Shown here piece after piece: positions 13,612 to 24,169 of a stretch of 64,000 nt of DNA. Within the stretch, counting starts at the first letter, position 1. Every line of letters begins with the position of its first letter. The position numbers were made by a program, and so were the translations under genes. The notes beneath the pieces were generated by a model, which had not been told where the DNA came from, did no database searches, and saw only the letters and a program-made list of their open reading frames with translations. Location: contig JAWUZG010000157.1 of NCBI GenBank assembly GCA_036785705.1, positions 682,001 through 746,000 on the forward strand, given 5' to 3'. This DNA is from Acanthornis magna (lineage: Eukaryota; Chordata; Aves; Passeriformes; Acanthizidae).

Positions 13612-14815
13612 AATGTGTTTGAGTGCTGTGAGAAGTTGTGTGCGCTTCTTTAGCATTTCGTACTGCTGGACTGGAAACAAGCTGCATGTAGGAGAATGCC
13701 CAGCACAAATATGGAAGGCGGGTTCCCAGTAAAAGCGAAGTGATCTGTGCTGGGATTTCTGGGAATTCACAATTTTCAGTTCCCCACCGATGGCTAGCTC
13801 TTTGGTTTAATGTGCATTATCTAAATAATAGAAATTGCATCACTTTTGGCTTATTTCTAGATTGGCAGTTTAATGAGCGTGTGATTATGCTGCGGATTGC
13901 ATAAATAAAATAAATTGCGGATTGTGGCAGTCATCTGCGGCCTGGACTATTTTGTGCTGAAGTGAAGACAAGCCCCTGCTAACCTGAATACACATCAAAT
14001 CATATCCTTCAAGGAGGTGCTGACGGTCATGGAGCTCTATCAAAAAGCCCCATCAGGAGATCTGTCATTACTAAACATGTGTCTGACCTGTTACCATGAT
14101 TTCCTTGCAAACAAAGCAAGCATAGTAGGTACAGCAGCTCTGCCTTTGTTCTCTTGCAGCAATCTGCTCAGGTTAATGCCTACATTTACAGACATTAAGG
14201 ATCTAACTGTGAATTGTGTGAAGCTCAAACTCAGCAGAAACACCACAGTTCCCCAGTGGACAGGGAAGGGAACCAGGCCCTGGGCGTGGCAGAGCCACCA
14301 GGGCCAGCTGGGTGGGCAGCGAGCTCACCTGAGGGGGAAGGTCTTCACTGGTGCCACATCCCTGCTTCCTCAGCACTCACACCATAATTTACATCATTCG
14401 ACTGCGACTTTGGGAGGTAAATCCTGAAATCTAAGTTGGGGAATGTTAGATGCTACATGGGGGGTTGTCTCCACTGTGCTTTTCATGGCCGCATCTCCTT
14501 CCTTCTTGCTTCTGATGAAAGGTAGCAATCCTCTGAGGTTGGGATATACTATTTCAGCCTCTGCACACCTGGCTATCATTTATATTGTTCATTTGCAACT
14601 ATAACTTAACGCTGTAATAAAGCCTTGATTTTTGGGTAATATGTCAAAGTTATCAACGACCACCTTTAAGCTATTTCCAAATTCAATTTGTAGTATAAGG
14701 AAAAAAGGATGTAGATAGGATGTGGAAAATGAAAATCTGACCAGGCATAGCTATGTAAGGAAAACTTCCATAAAGGGCAAGATTTAAACTGTAAATGCAT
14801 GTTAAATAAGCAAAA
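13612..14815. other. Intergenic DNA up to the composition boundary
   Basis: No gene was recognised. The open frame at 14017-14427 (+) has no domain or splice context. The AT-rich character lasts to about 14.8 kb and then shifts abruptly to GC-rich DNA, a possible duplication or assembly breakpoint. Confidence 0.5.
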
Positions 14816-14989
14816 GACTAAGCAGCTTTGTTTCCATTGGGTTCCAGAACCTCACAGCAGTCTCCTGCACTCCAGGAGCAGCCGCTGTTTGCCATTTCAG
14901 CCTTTGCTTTAATGAGGTTCCATAACCTCCTCGTGGTCACCTGGGCCCAGGGAGGCCCCACTGTGTCACATGAGAGCCTTGGGGCCAAT

Positions 14990-15885
14990 TGATTCCATGG
15001 CCTCAAAATGCTCTGCAGCCCCCAATTTTCCCTGTTTCCCTCTCCTTTTGCCCGGGCTGGCTTCCCCCCTGCCCCCAGCGCTGGGCTGGGAGCAGCCGAG
15101 AGCCCCGCGGAGCCATCCCGACCTGTCCCGGCTCCATCCCCGCTCCTCCCGCGGCCTGCGAGGGCTATGGGGAACGGCGGCAGAGGAAGAGGAGGAGGAG
15201 GGAGGAAGGAGCAGTGCGGGAAGCTATGGAGGGAGGAGGAGCGGGAGAAGGGATTGGGGGAAGGAGAAGGAGGTGGGATTGGGGCGGAGAGGAGGAGCGG
15301 AAGACTGCCAGAGGGGGAGGAGCGGGAGGAAACCGAGGGACAGAGGAGAGGCAGAAAGGAGCCGCGCGGTTTGGGTCTCCCTGAATTCGCAGCCCCCCCT
15401 GGACCATCGCCACCCCATCCCGCAGGTGAGGGGGGAGGGGGAGCTCGCCCCAAATATCCGGGGGGTCCCTGGGTTTGTGGTTTTTTGGGGGCGATCTTTG
15501 GAGCTTGCAGGACTCCAAACCCGAACCGCAGATGCCCCTCGGGAGGATATCGGGGGTCCCCAGGAGATGTTTTTGGGGTGTCCCGGTGGCGGTGTGGGCA
15601 GAGCCCCGATGGGGGCGGGGGGATGCGGGTCTCCCCGGGGTGGGGGTTGGGCTCTGCCCGGGCCGGGCCCTCCAAGCTCTGCCCGGGGCCACGTGCGGAC
15701 CGGCGGGGGAGGGGGGACAGCAGTTTTGGGGACCCCCGGGAGAGGAGACCCCCAGAAGTGCAGAGCAAGGACCCCGTGAGGGGGAATCCCTGGGATTGCC
15801 GGGACCCCTGGCGGGGGGGTCTGGGGGCTGGAGGGGCAGGATGGCCGGAAAGGGGTTCAGGGCTGCCAGGTCCCGCAAGTGGCTG
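14990..15885 (+). promoter_or_regulatory. CpG-rich 5' region with probable untranslated exon 1 of zinc-finger gene 1
   Basis: The block is very GC- and CpG-rich with long purine runs (GGAGGA-type) at 15180-15350. It contains an exon-like end, CCCCATCCCGCAG followed by GTGAGG near 15425-15430. The same exon end and following intron sequence recur on the minus strand near 30860 and 29300, upstream of zinc-finger gene 3. That supports a shared promoter and non-coding first exon. The long open frames on both strands are a by-product of composition. Confidence 0.55.
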
Positions 15886-15887
15886 CT

Positions 15888-17135
15888 CCCAGTATGAGCC
15901 CAGTCACTCCCAATATGATCCTGGTCACTTCCCCGTAGTCTCTGTAGGATCCCTGTTGCTCCCAGTATGAACCCTGTCACTGCCAGTCATTCCCTATTGT
16001 GATGCAGTTTGCTCCCAGCACGGTCCCAGTTCCTGCCAGCGCATTCCCAGTTGCTCCCAGTATGGTCCCAGTCACCACCTGCATGGTCTCAGGCACTCCC
16101 AGTATATCCCAGTTGCCCTGAACATTCTCATAATCATTCCCAAGCACTCCCAGTTCCCTCAGCATGGTTCAGTTGCCCCCAGAATTATCCCAGTCACTGC
16201 CAGTAGATCCCAGTTGTAAGCAGCATGCACCCTGTCATTCCCAGTTGCTCCCAGTGTATCCTCAGCTTGCTCCCAGCATGGGCCTCGTAGCTCCCAGTAA
16301 GCCCCAGTCAGGGTCCATTGACACCCACTATCATCCCAGTATGATCCCAGTCTCTCCCAGTATGATGCTAGTGGCCCCCAATGTGATCCCAGTTGCTCCC
16401 TGTCAATGCCAGCATGAGCCCAGTGGCCTCCAGTATGATCCCTGCGACTCCTTGTCTCTCCCAGTATATCCCAGTTGCCCCCAGCATGCTCCCAGTCATT
16501 CCCACTTCCTCCCAGTTGCTTTCAGCCTGATTCCAGTTGGCCACAGCTGCTCCAAGTCAATCCCAGTATGATTGCAGTCTCCCTCAGTGTGATCCCAGTG
16601 TCCCCCAGCATGGGCCCAGATGCTCCCACTGTGATCCCAGTATGATCCCAGTTGCCCCCAGCATAGTTCAGTTCTTCCCAGTTCCTTGCAGTATGATCCC
16701 ACTTGCCCCCAGTGGCCCCAAGTACAGTCCAGTCCCTCTCAGCAGGGTCCCAGTCATGCCCAGTTGCCCCAGTGTGGTCCCAGCTGTTCCGAGGGTGGTT
16801 CCAATCAGCCCAGTATGGTTACAGACACTCCCAGTATATCCCAGTTACCCTCAGCATGCTCGTAGTCATTCCCAAGCAGTCCCAATTGCCCCAGTAAGGT
16901 TCTAGTTCCCTCAGAATGATCCCAATCTTTCCCAGTTACTCCCAGTTGCCTCCAGCGTGACCCCAGTTTCAGTCACTTGCCCAAAGTGTGGTTCCAGTTT
17001 GTCCCAGTATGATCCCAGTTGCCCCAGCTGTGGTCTCAGTCCCCGTCAGCATGGTTCCAGTAGCTTCCAGTTGATCCCAGTTGCTCCCAATGTGTCCAGA
17101 GTTTCCTCCCAACATGGGCCCAGTAACCCCCAGTC
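15888..17135. repeat. CCCAGT-type minisatellite, array 1
   Basis: This is a degenerate tandem array built on a roughly 10-11 base unit of the form TCCCAGTatgaTCCCAGTtgC, repeated well over 80 times. It sits in the presumed intron 1 of zinc-finger gene 1. A shorter array with the same junction sequence lies before zinc-finger gene 2. Confidence 0.9.
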
Positions 17136-17712
17136 AGGTTATGCAAATGCCCCTCAGGGGGACATTGGGGGGTCCTCGGGTGATGGTTTTGGGGGGTCCT
17201 GGTGGCTGCTGCTGGCAGATCCCCACAGGCTGGGGGTTGGGCTCTGCCTGGGGCCACGTGGGGATCACACAGGACTGGTGGGCAATTGGGGACACTGGTT
17301 TTGGGGACCCCTGGGAGAGCTGTGGGAGGGGGGAATGGAGAGGGACGATAGTGGAGCTCGGGGACCTCCAGTAGCCTGGATGGGGGAGACCTGGGACCCT
17401 GAAATAGGGACACCGAGAGGGAAGACCTTTGGGATTCCTGGGATCCCCAGTAGTCTGGGGATGGCAGAGACACTGGAGAGGGGGGATCCCCAGTACACAT
17501 GGTACCCCCAACAACCCAGCCGAGGGGAAGCCAAGAAACCCAAAGAGGAGAGATCAGATACGGGGAATTTTTGTGAGAGTCTTTTTTGGGGCTGCATCTT
17601 GGTGGTCTGGAGGTTTTTATGAACCCCGGATGTCTGCTGACTCCTAAAGACGGAATTGGACAAAGCAGTCTTCAAACCCAATGCAGTTAACCTTGTTTTC
17701 CTTCCAAAGCAG
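17136..17712 (+). other. Intron 1 (3' part) of zinc-finger gene 1, low-complexity G-rich
   Basis: It contains repeated GGGGACCCC / GGGATCCC-like phrases and ends in an AG acceptor at 17711-17712. The same sequence recurs at 21010-21740 before zinc-finger gene 2, so intron and gene were duplicated together. Confidence 0.6.
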
Positions 17713-17739
17713 GATTTCCCATTCCCAAACCTTGGCTGG

Positions 17740-18808
17740 ATGGAGGAGGAGGCTTTGAGGAAGAGGAAGATATCCCAGGACCCCCAGGCAGGTGAGGAGG
17801 AAGTCACTGTTCCTTTCCCCCTCTCTTCTCCATCTCCCAGCCCAGCATCGCCCCGGCTGCAGGACAACCCCGCTGCCGACGCTGTCCTGCCTGGGACAGG
17901 TTGGGGGGAGGTCCATCCCCTTCCCTCTGTCACGGAGGCAAATCCCAAATCCTCTCCTTGTCCTTCCTCCCTCAGGCAATGAGCTGAGGACCAGGGAGGA
18001 GAAATCCTTGGGGCAGAACCTCATGGAAGAGGCCATTTTGAGCAGTTCCACAGTGCAGGAATCCAGTGGGGAGGAAAAGCCACGGAGGTCTCACACAAGG
18101 AGGGGCTCCAAAGCCAGCCCAGGGTGCTCTGAGGAGGAAAGACCCACCCTGTGCCAGGAAGGTGACCAGAGCTTCAGCCAGAGCTTGGGCAAGGTGATCC
18201 ATGAGCAGCTTCAGGATGGGGAGAAGTCCTTCAGGTGTGGGAAATGTGGGAAGAGCTTCAGCCAGAGGAGCAATTTGACTTGGCACCAGAGGATCCACAC
18301 CAGGGAACGGCCCTACGAGTGTGGGGAATGTGGGAAGAGCTTCAGAGACAGTTCCAGCCTGATTGTCCATAATAGGATCCACACGGGGGAGAAGCCCTAT
18401 GAGTGTGCCAAGTGTGAGAAGAGCTTCAGCTGCAGCTCCAGCCTGATTGTTCACCAGAGGATCCACACTGGGGAGAGGCCCTATGAGTGTGGGGAATGTC
18501 GGAAGAGCTTCAGCCAGAGCTCCAGCCTGATTGTCCACCAGCGGAGTCACACTGGAGAGAGGCCCTTTGAGTGTCCTGAGTGTGGGAAAAGGTTTCAGAC
18601 CTCCTCCAGTCTCCTCCTCCATGAGCGCATTCACACAGAGGAGAGGCCCTTCCGCTGCTCTGACTGCAGGAAGAGCTTCAAGCGAAACTCCGACCTCATC
18701 ACCCACCGGCGCATCCACACCGGGGAGAGGCCTTATGAGTGTTCCGAGTGTGGGAAGAGCTTCTCCAGGAGCTCTAGCTTGACCCGACACCAACGGAAGC
18801 ACCAATAA
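17740..18808 (+). CDS. C2H2 zinc-finger protein 1, seven fingers (join 17740-17791, 17976-18808)
   Basis: This is a probable nuclear DNA-binding protein of 294 residues. The first coding exon starts at ATG 17740 ([10 protein letters not shown]) inside an exon with acceptor AG at 17711-17712, and ends at 17791 before GTGAGG. A phase-1 intron of 184 bases ends in CTCAG, and the exon from 17976 continues in frame. About 75 acidic/basic linker residues precede seven C2H2 fingers, each C-x2-C, x12, H-x3-H, joined by HTGERP-type linkers, some variant (HTREKP-like, HTEERP). Two fingers carry the KRFQTSS and KSFKRNS variants seen again in the sister genes. No KRAB or SCAN domain is visible. It is a direct duplicate of gene 2 and an inverted duplicate of gene 3. 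An eighth finger lies in frame past the stop. Confidence 0.85.
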
Positions 18809-18922
18809 GGGAAGCCCTGTGAGCGCCCTGAGTGCAGGAAGAGCTTCATGCACTGCTCCAACTTCATCCCCCATCAGAGGAGCCATGTTGGGAAGAGCCC
18901 TGGTGACCCACATTCCCTGTGA
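18809..18922 (+). other. Extra C2H2 finger in frame after the stop codon of zinc-finger gene 1
   Basis: After TAA at 18806-18808 the same frame stays open for 37 codons to TGA at 18920-18922. It encodes a complete finger: CERPEC, then KSFMHCSNFIPHQRSH. The stop sits where the HTGE linker would be. This is either a relic of a longer ancestral protein or a readthrough extension. Confidence 0.8.
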
Positions 18923-18999
18923 CCCACATTGGGAAGACACCTGGCAGGTGGTCTCCACATCCTTCTGGATCTCCGTAGGCACCTGGGTGAACACAGGGG

Positions 19000-19260
19000 C
19001 AGGACCATCCATGGGGACTCTGACTGAAATCGGAAATTCATTGGGAAGAGTGGATTTGTAGACTTTACACTCACAAAAATCTCACCTGCTCTGTCCAAGT
19101 GTTTCTTCTGGTGGCATCAAGCAGTGCTGGATGATCTTGGAGGTCTTTTCTAACTTAATTTCGTTCTTCATTCTGTCAAAACAACCTAAAATGAGGTTTA
19201 AATACAGAAATTAACCAAAGGGATCTAAAGCCACACCGTTATACTCTGATTGGAAGGTCA
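19000..19260. repeat. Downstream flank shared in inverted orientation with 27000-27290
   Basis: The sequence around 19080-19190 (CACCTGCT..TCCAA, GGTGGCATCAAGCA, GGATGATCTTGGAG) matches the reverse complement of about 27030-27200. The GGATGATCTTGGAGGTC phrase resembles the 3' end of an old CR1 copy. It marks one arm of the inverted zinc-finger/MHC duplication. Confidence 0.7.
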
Positions 19261-19273
19261 ATATGTGGTTGGT

Positions 19274-19582
19274 TCACAGGATTATTTGGGAAGGTTTGGG
19301 TGTTGTGGGGCTGCTGACCCGGGCAGACAGGGCCACGATCTCGTAGCTGTGCTGACAGAACAGGGGGTTCAGATGAGCCTGTCTGTCCTCCAGGAATTCC
19401 TGTTGTCTGTCCCAGTCCCTGGCTTGGGTCTCCCCATTTGGGGTGTGCCCCCCAATGTGGCCAAATTGCTGCTGAAATTTGCAGCAACCCGAGCTGCTCC
19501 TGGCTGTGGATGTTCCTGTCCACCAACCTCTCCTCATCAGGGCCATGGGGTCTGGCAGGGGCTTTGTGGCTCTTGGGAGCAT
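19274..19582 (-). pseudogene. MHC class II beta, exon 2 (beta-1 domain) relic
   Basis: Read on the minus strand, two overlapping frames give ERLVDRNIHSQEQL, then TPNGETQARDWDRQ, EFLEDRQAH and FCQHSYEI. This is the order of the class II beta-1 peptide-binding domain: strand segment, NGE turn, then the alpha helix with LEDRR-like and C-x-H-N-Y-E motifs. The two parts are in different frames, so at least one frameshift is present. No exon 1, 3 or TM exon was seen next to it. It converges on zinc-finger gene 1, as its partner at 26745 does on gene 3. Confidence 0.75.
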
Positions 19583-19808
19583 TTGTGGTGCTAGGAGGGA
19601 GGTTGGGAGCTTCTGTGAGGGAGATATACGTTACTATGAAAAAAAGAAAATAACGGCACAGCTTGTTCCGATGGTACTTAGAGTTTCTTGTGCGATCTCC
19701 GAGCTGGGTCTGAGCCAGAAACCAGTGGAGTGGGAGAGACATTGCTGCTGAGGGGCTGAATATTTCGGAAACTAAAGTATCGAGTAACAACTGGAGGTTG
19801 CAGAGGTC

Positions 19809-20452
19809 TGTGATAAGTGAGTGAATGATAAATGCTGCCTTTCACATATATGAATTTAACATTTACAAGTAATGTGTACTGTATAAAAAGAATAGTGTTA
19901 AGATAAAAATATAATTAAGTAGAAAAAGGTTAGGGTAAATTGTAACTTCGAAATAGTTGTGATATGTTAGAAAACGTAGTAATAAATACATGGTAATAAA
20001 TGTCTTTTAAGTGGATAAACCACAGAGCCGGGGATCAAGACATGTTAAAGAAACAAAGAAGATAACCACAGGGATCCCAGGAAGTCTGTTATCTTGACTC
20101 ATACCTCCCAAAAGGAACTGTCACCTACAAATTAAGTTGGAACTGAGGAAACATAGACGGGAGGATTTCGGCCTTCAGTTCTGAGGCAATCCAGAGGATC
20201 CGAGACTCCAAAACAGGCGCCGCGCTGGCAGAAGTGGGCAGGGATAGGAGGGGGGAGTTGAGTGAAGTGTAAATTACCTTCTAGGCTTAATGAATATGTA
20301 ACAGTTAAAGAAAGTACTTAAGTTCACAGTACAATGGATGGGTGTACCTCTGGCAAAATTGCTAAGTGCCCAGCGCTGTTTTTGCCTTTGCTCTATTAAT
20401 AAATGTTCAAAATTATGTAGTAAAAATTTCAGCTTGTGAAGTCATTTATATC
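19809..20452 (+). mobile_element. Solo LTR-like element, copy 1
   Basis: It starts TGTGATAAGTGAGTG, and the same start defines copies at 33150 (minus strand) and 63517 (+), while the flank here differs. A polyadenylation-type AATAAA lies near 20397-20402 and a short U5-like part follows; the exact 3' end is uncertain. No gag or pol reading frame is adjacent. It is consistent with a solo LTR of an avian endogenous retrovirus, family not named. Confidence 0.65.
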
Positions 20453-20565
20453 AGGTCCCAGACCGCACGTCGGATTCCTTCATTTCAAGTTGAAAGCTCA
20501 GCTCCACTTTTCACTCTGATTTGTAACGATTAATGTCAACATTCAAAAAAATTCCCATAGAAAGA

Positions 20566-21008
20566 CCCCAGTGGCCCCTATTATAGTCCCAGTCCCTCTC
20601 ATCAGTGTCCCAGTCACGCCCAGTGTGGCCCCAGACTTGCTCCCACTTGCATGCAGCATGGTCCCAACTGTTCTGTGTGGTTCCAGTTACAGACACTCCC
20701 AGTATATTCCAGTGTCCCTCAGCATGCTCATAGTCATTCCCAGGCTCTCCCTGTTTCACCATGTAAGGTTTCACTTAAATCAGAATGATCCCAGTTTTTC
20801 CCAGTTACTCCCTGTTGCCTCCAGCATGATCCTGGTTTCAATCAGTTTCCCAAAGTGTGGTCCCAGTTTGTCCCAGTATGATCCCAGTTGCCCCAGCTGT
20901 GGTCTCTGTCCCCCTCAGCATGGTTCCAGTAGCTTCCAGTTGATCCCAGTTGCTCCCAATGTGTCCAGAGTTTCCTCCCAACATGGGCCCAGTAACCCCC
21001 AGTCAGGT
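20566..21008. repeat. CCCAGT-type minisatellite, array 2
   Basis: It uses the same unit and the same 3' junction (ending AACCCCCAGTCAGG then TTATGCAAAT) as array 1 at 17135, but is about a third as long. It sits in the intron-like region before zinc-finger gene 2. Confidence 0.9.
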
Positions 21009-21764
21009 TATGCAAATACCTCTCGGGGACATTGGGGGGTCTCTGGGAGTTGTTTCTGGGGGGTCCCAGTGGTGGTGTTGCCAGAGCCATGGCGGGGAGG
21101 TGTGGGTCTCCCCATGATCTGGCTTGGGCTCTGCCCGGGGCCACGTGGGGAACGCACAGGACCAATGGGAGATGGGAGACACCAGTTTTGGGGACCCCGG
21201 GGAGAGCTGTGGGAGGTGGGAGTGGAGAGGGGCAATAGCAGAGCCGGGGGACCCCCGGCAAGCTGGCAGGGGTCCCCTGGCACCCTGAAACAGGGGCACT
21301 GAGAGGTGGGAGCCCCAGGAGCCCCGGCAGCCTGCAGAGAGAGACGGGGAGAGGGGATCCCTGGGACCCCCAAAATCCCCAGATTCTCTAGGTGGGACCC
21401 CACAGAGAGGAGACCCCCAGAACTCCAAAGTGGGGAACTTGGAGAGGAGGATCCCTGGGATTCCTGGGACCCCGGCAGTCTGGGGAGGGTGGGGACACTG
21501 GAGAGAGGGGCATCCCATTCACACGGGACCCCCAACAACCCAGAGAGGGGGGATGCCAAGAACTGCAAAGAGGAGAGACCAGAGAAGGGGAACTCCTGAG
21601 AAAGTCTTTTCTGGGGTTGAATCTTGCTGTTCTGGAGGTCTTTATGGACCCCAGATGCCCAGTGACTCCTAGAGATGGAATTGGACAGGGTGACCTTTAA
21701 ACCCAATGTAGTCACCCCTTGTTTTCCCCCAAAGGAGGATTTCCCATTCCCAAACCTTGGCTGG
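21009..21764 (+). other. Intron-like G-rich sequence before zinc-finger gene 2
   Basis: It is a duplicate of 17136-17739, with the same order of low-complexity phrases. The ancestral start codon position at 21765 is followed by an in-frame TAG at 21771-21773. Confidence 0.6.
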
Positions 21765-21794
21765 ATGGAGTAGGAGGCTGCGAGGAAGAGGAAG

Positions 21795-22669
21795 ATGCCT
21801 CAGGACCCCCAGGCAGGTGAGGAGGAAGTCACTGCCTCTTTCCTCCTCTCTTCTCCTCCATCTCCCAGTTGAGCATCGCCCCCGGCTCCAGGACAACCCC
21901 GCTGCTGACGCTGTTCTGACGGGGACGGACTGGGGGGATGTCCTTCCCCTTCCCACTGGCATGGAGGCAAATCCCAAATCCTCTCCTTGTCCTTTTTCCC
22001 CCAGAACACGAGCTGATGACCGGGGAGGAGAGATCCTTGGGGCAGAACCTCATGGAAGAGGCCATTTTGATCAGCTCCACGGTGCAGGAATCCAATGGGG
22101 AGGAAATGCCCCAAAGATCCCACACGAAGAGAGGCTGCAAACCCAGGGCAGAGCGCTCTGAGGAGGAAAGACCCATCCTGTGCCAGGAAGGTGACCAGAG
22201 CTTCAGGCAGAGCTCAGAGCAGGTGGTCCATGAGCAGCTTCATGATAGGGAGAAGTCCGTCAGGTGTGGGCAATGTGGGAAGAGCTTCAGCCGGAGCTCC
22301 AACCTGATCGTCCACCAGAGGATCCACATGGGGCAGAGGCCCTATGAGTGTAGAGAATGTGGGAAGAGCTTCAGCCATAGCTCCAGCCTGATTGTCCATC
22401 AGCGGAGCCATACTGGGGAGAGGCCCTATGAGTGTCCCAAGTGTGGGAAGAGGTTTCAGTCCTCCTCCAGCCGCCTCCTACATGAGCAGATTCACAGAGA
22501 GGAGAGGCCCTTCCACTGCCCCGAGTGTGGGAAGAGCTTCAAGCAGAACTGCAGCCTCATTGGGCACCGACGCATCCACACTGGGGAGAGGCCCTACGAG
22601 TGTCCTGAGTGTGGGAAGAGCTTCTCCAGGAGCTCTCACTTGATCCAACACCAACGGAGGCACCAATAA
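21795..22669 (+). CDS. C2H2 zinc-finger protein 2, five fingers (join 21795-21816, 22005-22669)
   Basis: This is a tandem duplicate of zinc-finger gene 1. The start used by gene 1 is present at 21765, but its third codon is TAG, so translation would have to begin at the next in-frame ATG, 21795 (MPQDPQA). The exon ends before GTGAGG at 21817, and the exon from 22005 (acceptor CCCCCAG) continues in frame, giving 228 residues. Five C2H2 fingers follow the acidic linker. Relative to gene 1 two fingers are missing from the middle of the array. One linker is HMGQRP and one HREERP, unlike the canonical HTGERP. Finger order ([23 protein letters not shown]) matches gene 1. It may be functional with a shorter N-terminus or in early decay. 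Confidence 0.75.
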
Positions 22670-22783
22670 GGGAAGTGCTGTGAGTGCCCTGAGTGCAGGA
22701 AGAGCTTCGTGCGCTGCTCCAACTTCATCCCCCATCAGAGGAGCCACGTTGGGAAGAGCCCTGGTGACCCACATCCCCTGTGA
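22670..22783 (+). other. Extra C2H2 finger in frame after the stop codon of zinc-finger gene 2
   Basis: The frame past TAA 22667-22669 is open for 37 codons to TGA 22781-22783. It encodes CECPEC, then KSFVRCSNFIPHQRSH, an intact C2H2 finger. It has the same length and position as in gene 1. Confidence 0.8.
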
Positions 22784-22859
22784 CCCACATTGGGAAGACA
22801 CCTGGCAGGTGGTCTCCACATCCTTCTGGACCTGGATGAACACAGGTCCCCTTCTAATG

Positions 22860-23530
22860 TACATTCCCCTGCACTTTTTTTCTTCCTGTCTCTGTTCTTT
22901 TTCTCTAAGTCCAGGGATTTAGCACAGCCTTGGGTGAGTAACAGTCTGTGTCAATTAATGGAATTCCTATGGAATTTATGCTTCCTCCCATTGCTGTTTT
23001 CACCTATCAGTGTCTGGCCTTATCTATCAGCAGGCCCCACAGTTTGTTTGTAGATACATCTCCCTCTCATTCCTTTCATCATTAAGCTTTTAAACAAGAA
23101 AATAGACAGTAGAAAATTAGTAGAAAATTAACAGTAGAAATAGCTAACAGACTAACCACAAGAAGAGCTGAACCAGCACACATCGACAGTGCAGAGAGAG
23201 GTGAAAAGTGCACTAATGAGGAAGACTTTGGGCCTTTGTCCCAAAGACCCCTGCCCAGGACCACCAGAAGGCACTGCACAAGCACAAGTAGGAGTGAACT
23301 TATGTAAATAATTTCTTGGAACTAATCATAATAACTCCACCTAATGTTGCATATGTATGAACTTACAATGAATATGTATACCTTTGTGTAGTAAAAGCTG
23401 AGCAAGGAAACATTTGGCATGCGTGTTTGGAGGAAAGATCCCCCGTGCATCCAAGCGCTGAACAAACAAATACCTGCTTTAGAGACATTTGTCTATAGAG
23501 TTTTATTGTCACCCTCTTTGGTGGGATTCA
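22860..23530 (+). mobile_element. LTR-like element truncating the SRCR relic
   Basis: AT-rich sequence ends near 23530 with GTGCATCCAAGCGCTGAACAA, then ATACCTGCTTT and a TTATTG phrase. This is the pattern of an avian ERV LTR around its polyadenylation/R-U5 part, although the AATAAA is altered. The 5' boundary is unclear. The SRCR exon begins immediately after it, partway through the domain. Confidence 0.45.
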
Positions 23531-24090
23531 TCTGGAGGGACTCACTGCACTGGGATGGGACTGAAGCCCACCCGGAGCAGTGCCTGGTGACTGCCCTGGA
23601 GGCCTCACCCTTCTCCCACGGGAACGCTGCTGCTGTCCTTTGCTCAGGTGAGTGTTGGGCAAACCCCAGCCCAGCCGCAGTGGTGCCCAACTGCCCCCAG
23701 CAGCAGCAGCAGCAGCAGCAGCCGGGGGATCCCCAGTGCCCCCTGGGTCGCTGACATCTCTGCTGTCCCCAGGCCCAGCCGTCTCCATGTCCCCGTGGCT
23801 GGTGGGCAGCAGGAGCTGGTGCGACGGGCACGAGGAGATCCTGCAGGGTCAGATGTGGGGCAGAGTCCTGGAGGAGCAGTGGGACGTGCAGGGGCCAGCA
23901 TTGTGTGCTGGCAGCTGCAGGATGGCAAGGCAGAGACAGCCAACACCCCCCGAAAGCTCAGCGGGGTCGGAACCCGTGGGCTGTGAGGGGTCTGCTGGGC
24001 AGGGCACGAGGCCCACCTGGCCCTCTGCAGCACCTCCCTGCCCGAGCAGCACCGTCTGCAGAGCTCGTGGAGGGTGATGGAGTCACATGT
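23531..24090 (+). pseudogene. Scavenger receptor cysteine-rich (SRCR) gene relic, two exons
   Basis: SRCR domains (about 100 residues, 6-8 cysteines) occur in secreted or membrane receptors. Exon piece 23531-23646 reads WRDSLHWDGTEAHPEQC, then SPFSHGNAAAVLCS, the C-terminal part of a domain. It ends in CAG before GTGAGTG. Exon 23774-24086 (acceptor CCCCAG) reads LVGSRSWCDGHEEILQ, WGRVLEEQWDV, then in a second frame VCWQLQDGKAE, and in a third AELVEGDGVTC. At least two frameshifts and the lost first exon make it a pseudogene. Eight CAG units sit in the intron at 23700-23721. Confidence 0.75.
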
Positions 24091-24169
24091 TGGGTGAGCA
24101 GCAGTGCAGGGCACCCCAGGTGACAGGCTGGGTGGCCCTGACAGCCACTGTGGGTGGTCCTGCCACAGG

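Noticed and set aside
14818..15768. 316-codon minus-strand open frame
   Set aside because: It lies in a CpG-rich promoter-like block where all frames stay open; no domain, and antisense to the repeated exon-1 structure.
15888..17135. CRISPR-like regular repeats
   Set aside because: Units are adjacent and degenerate without unique spacers, in eukaryotic DNA: a minisatellite.
17972..19012. 346-codon minus-strand open frame
   Set aside because: Exact antisense shadow of the zinc-finger exon; repeated finger codons keep it open.
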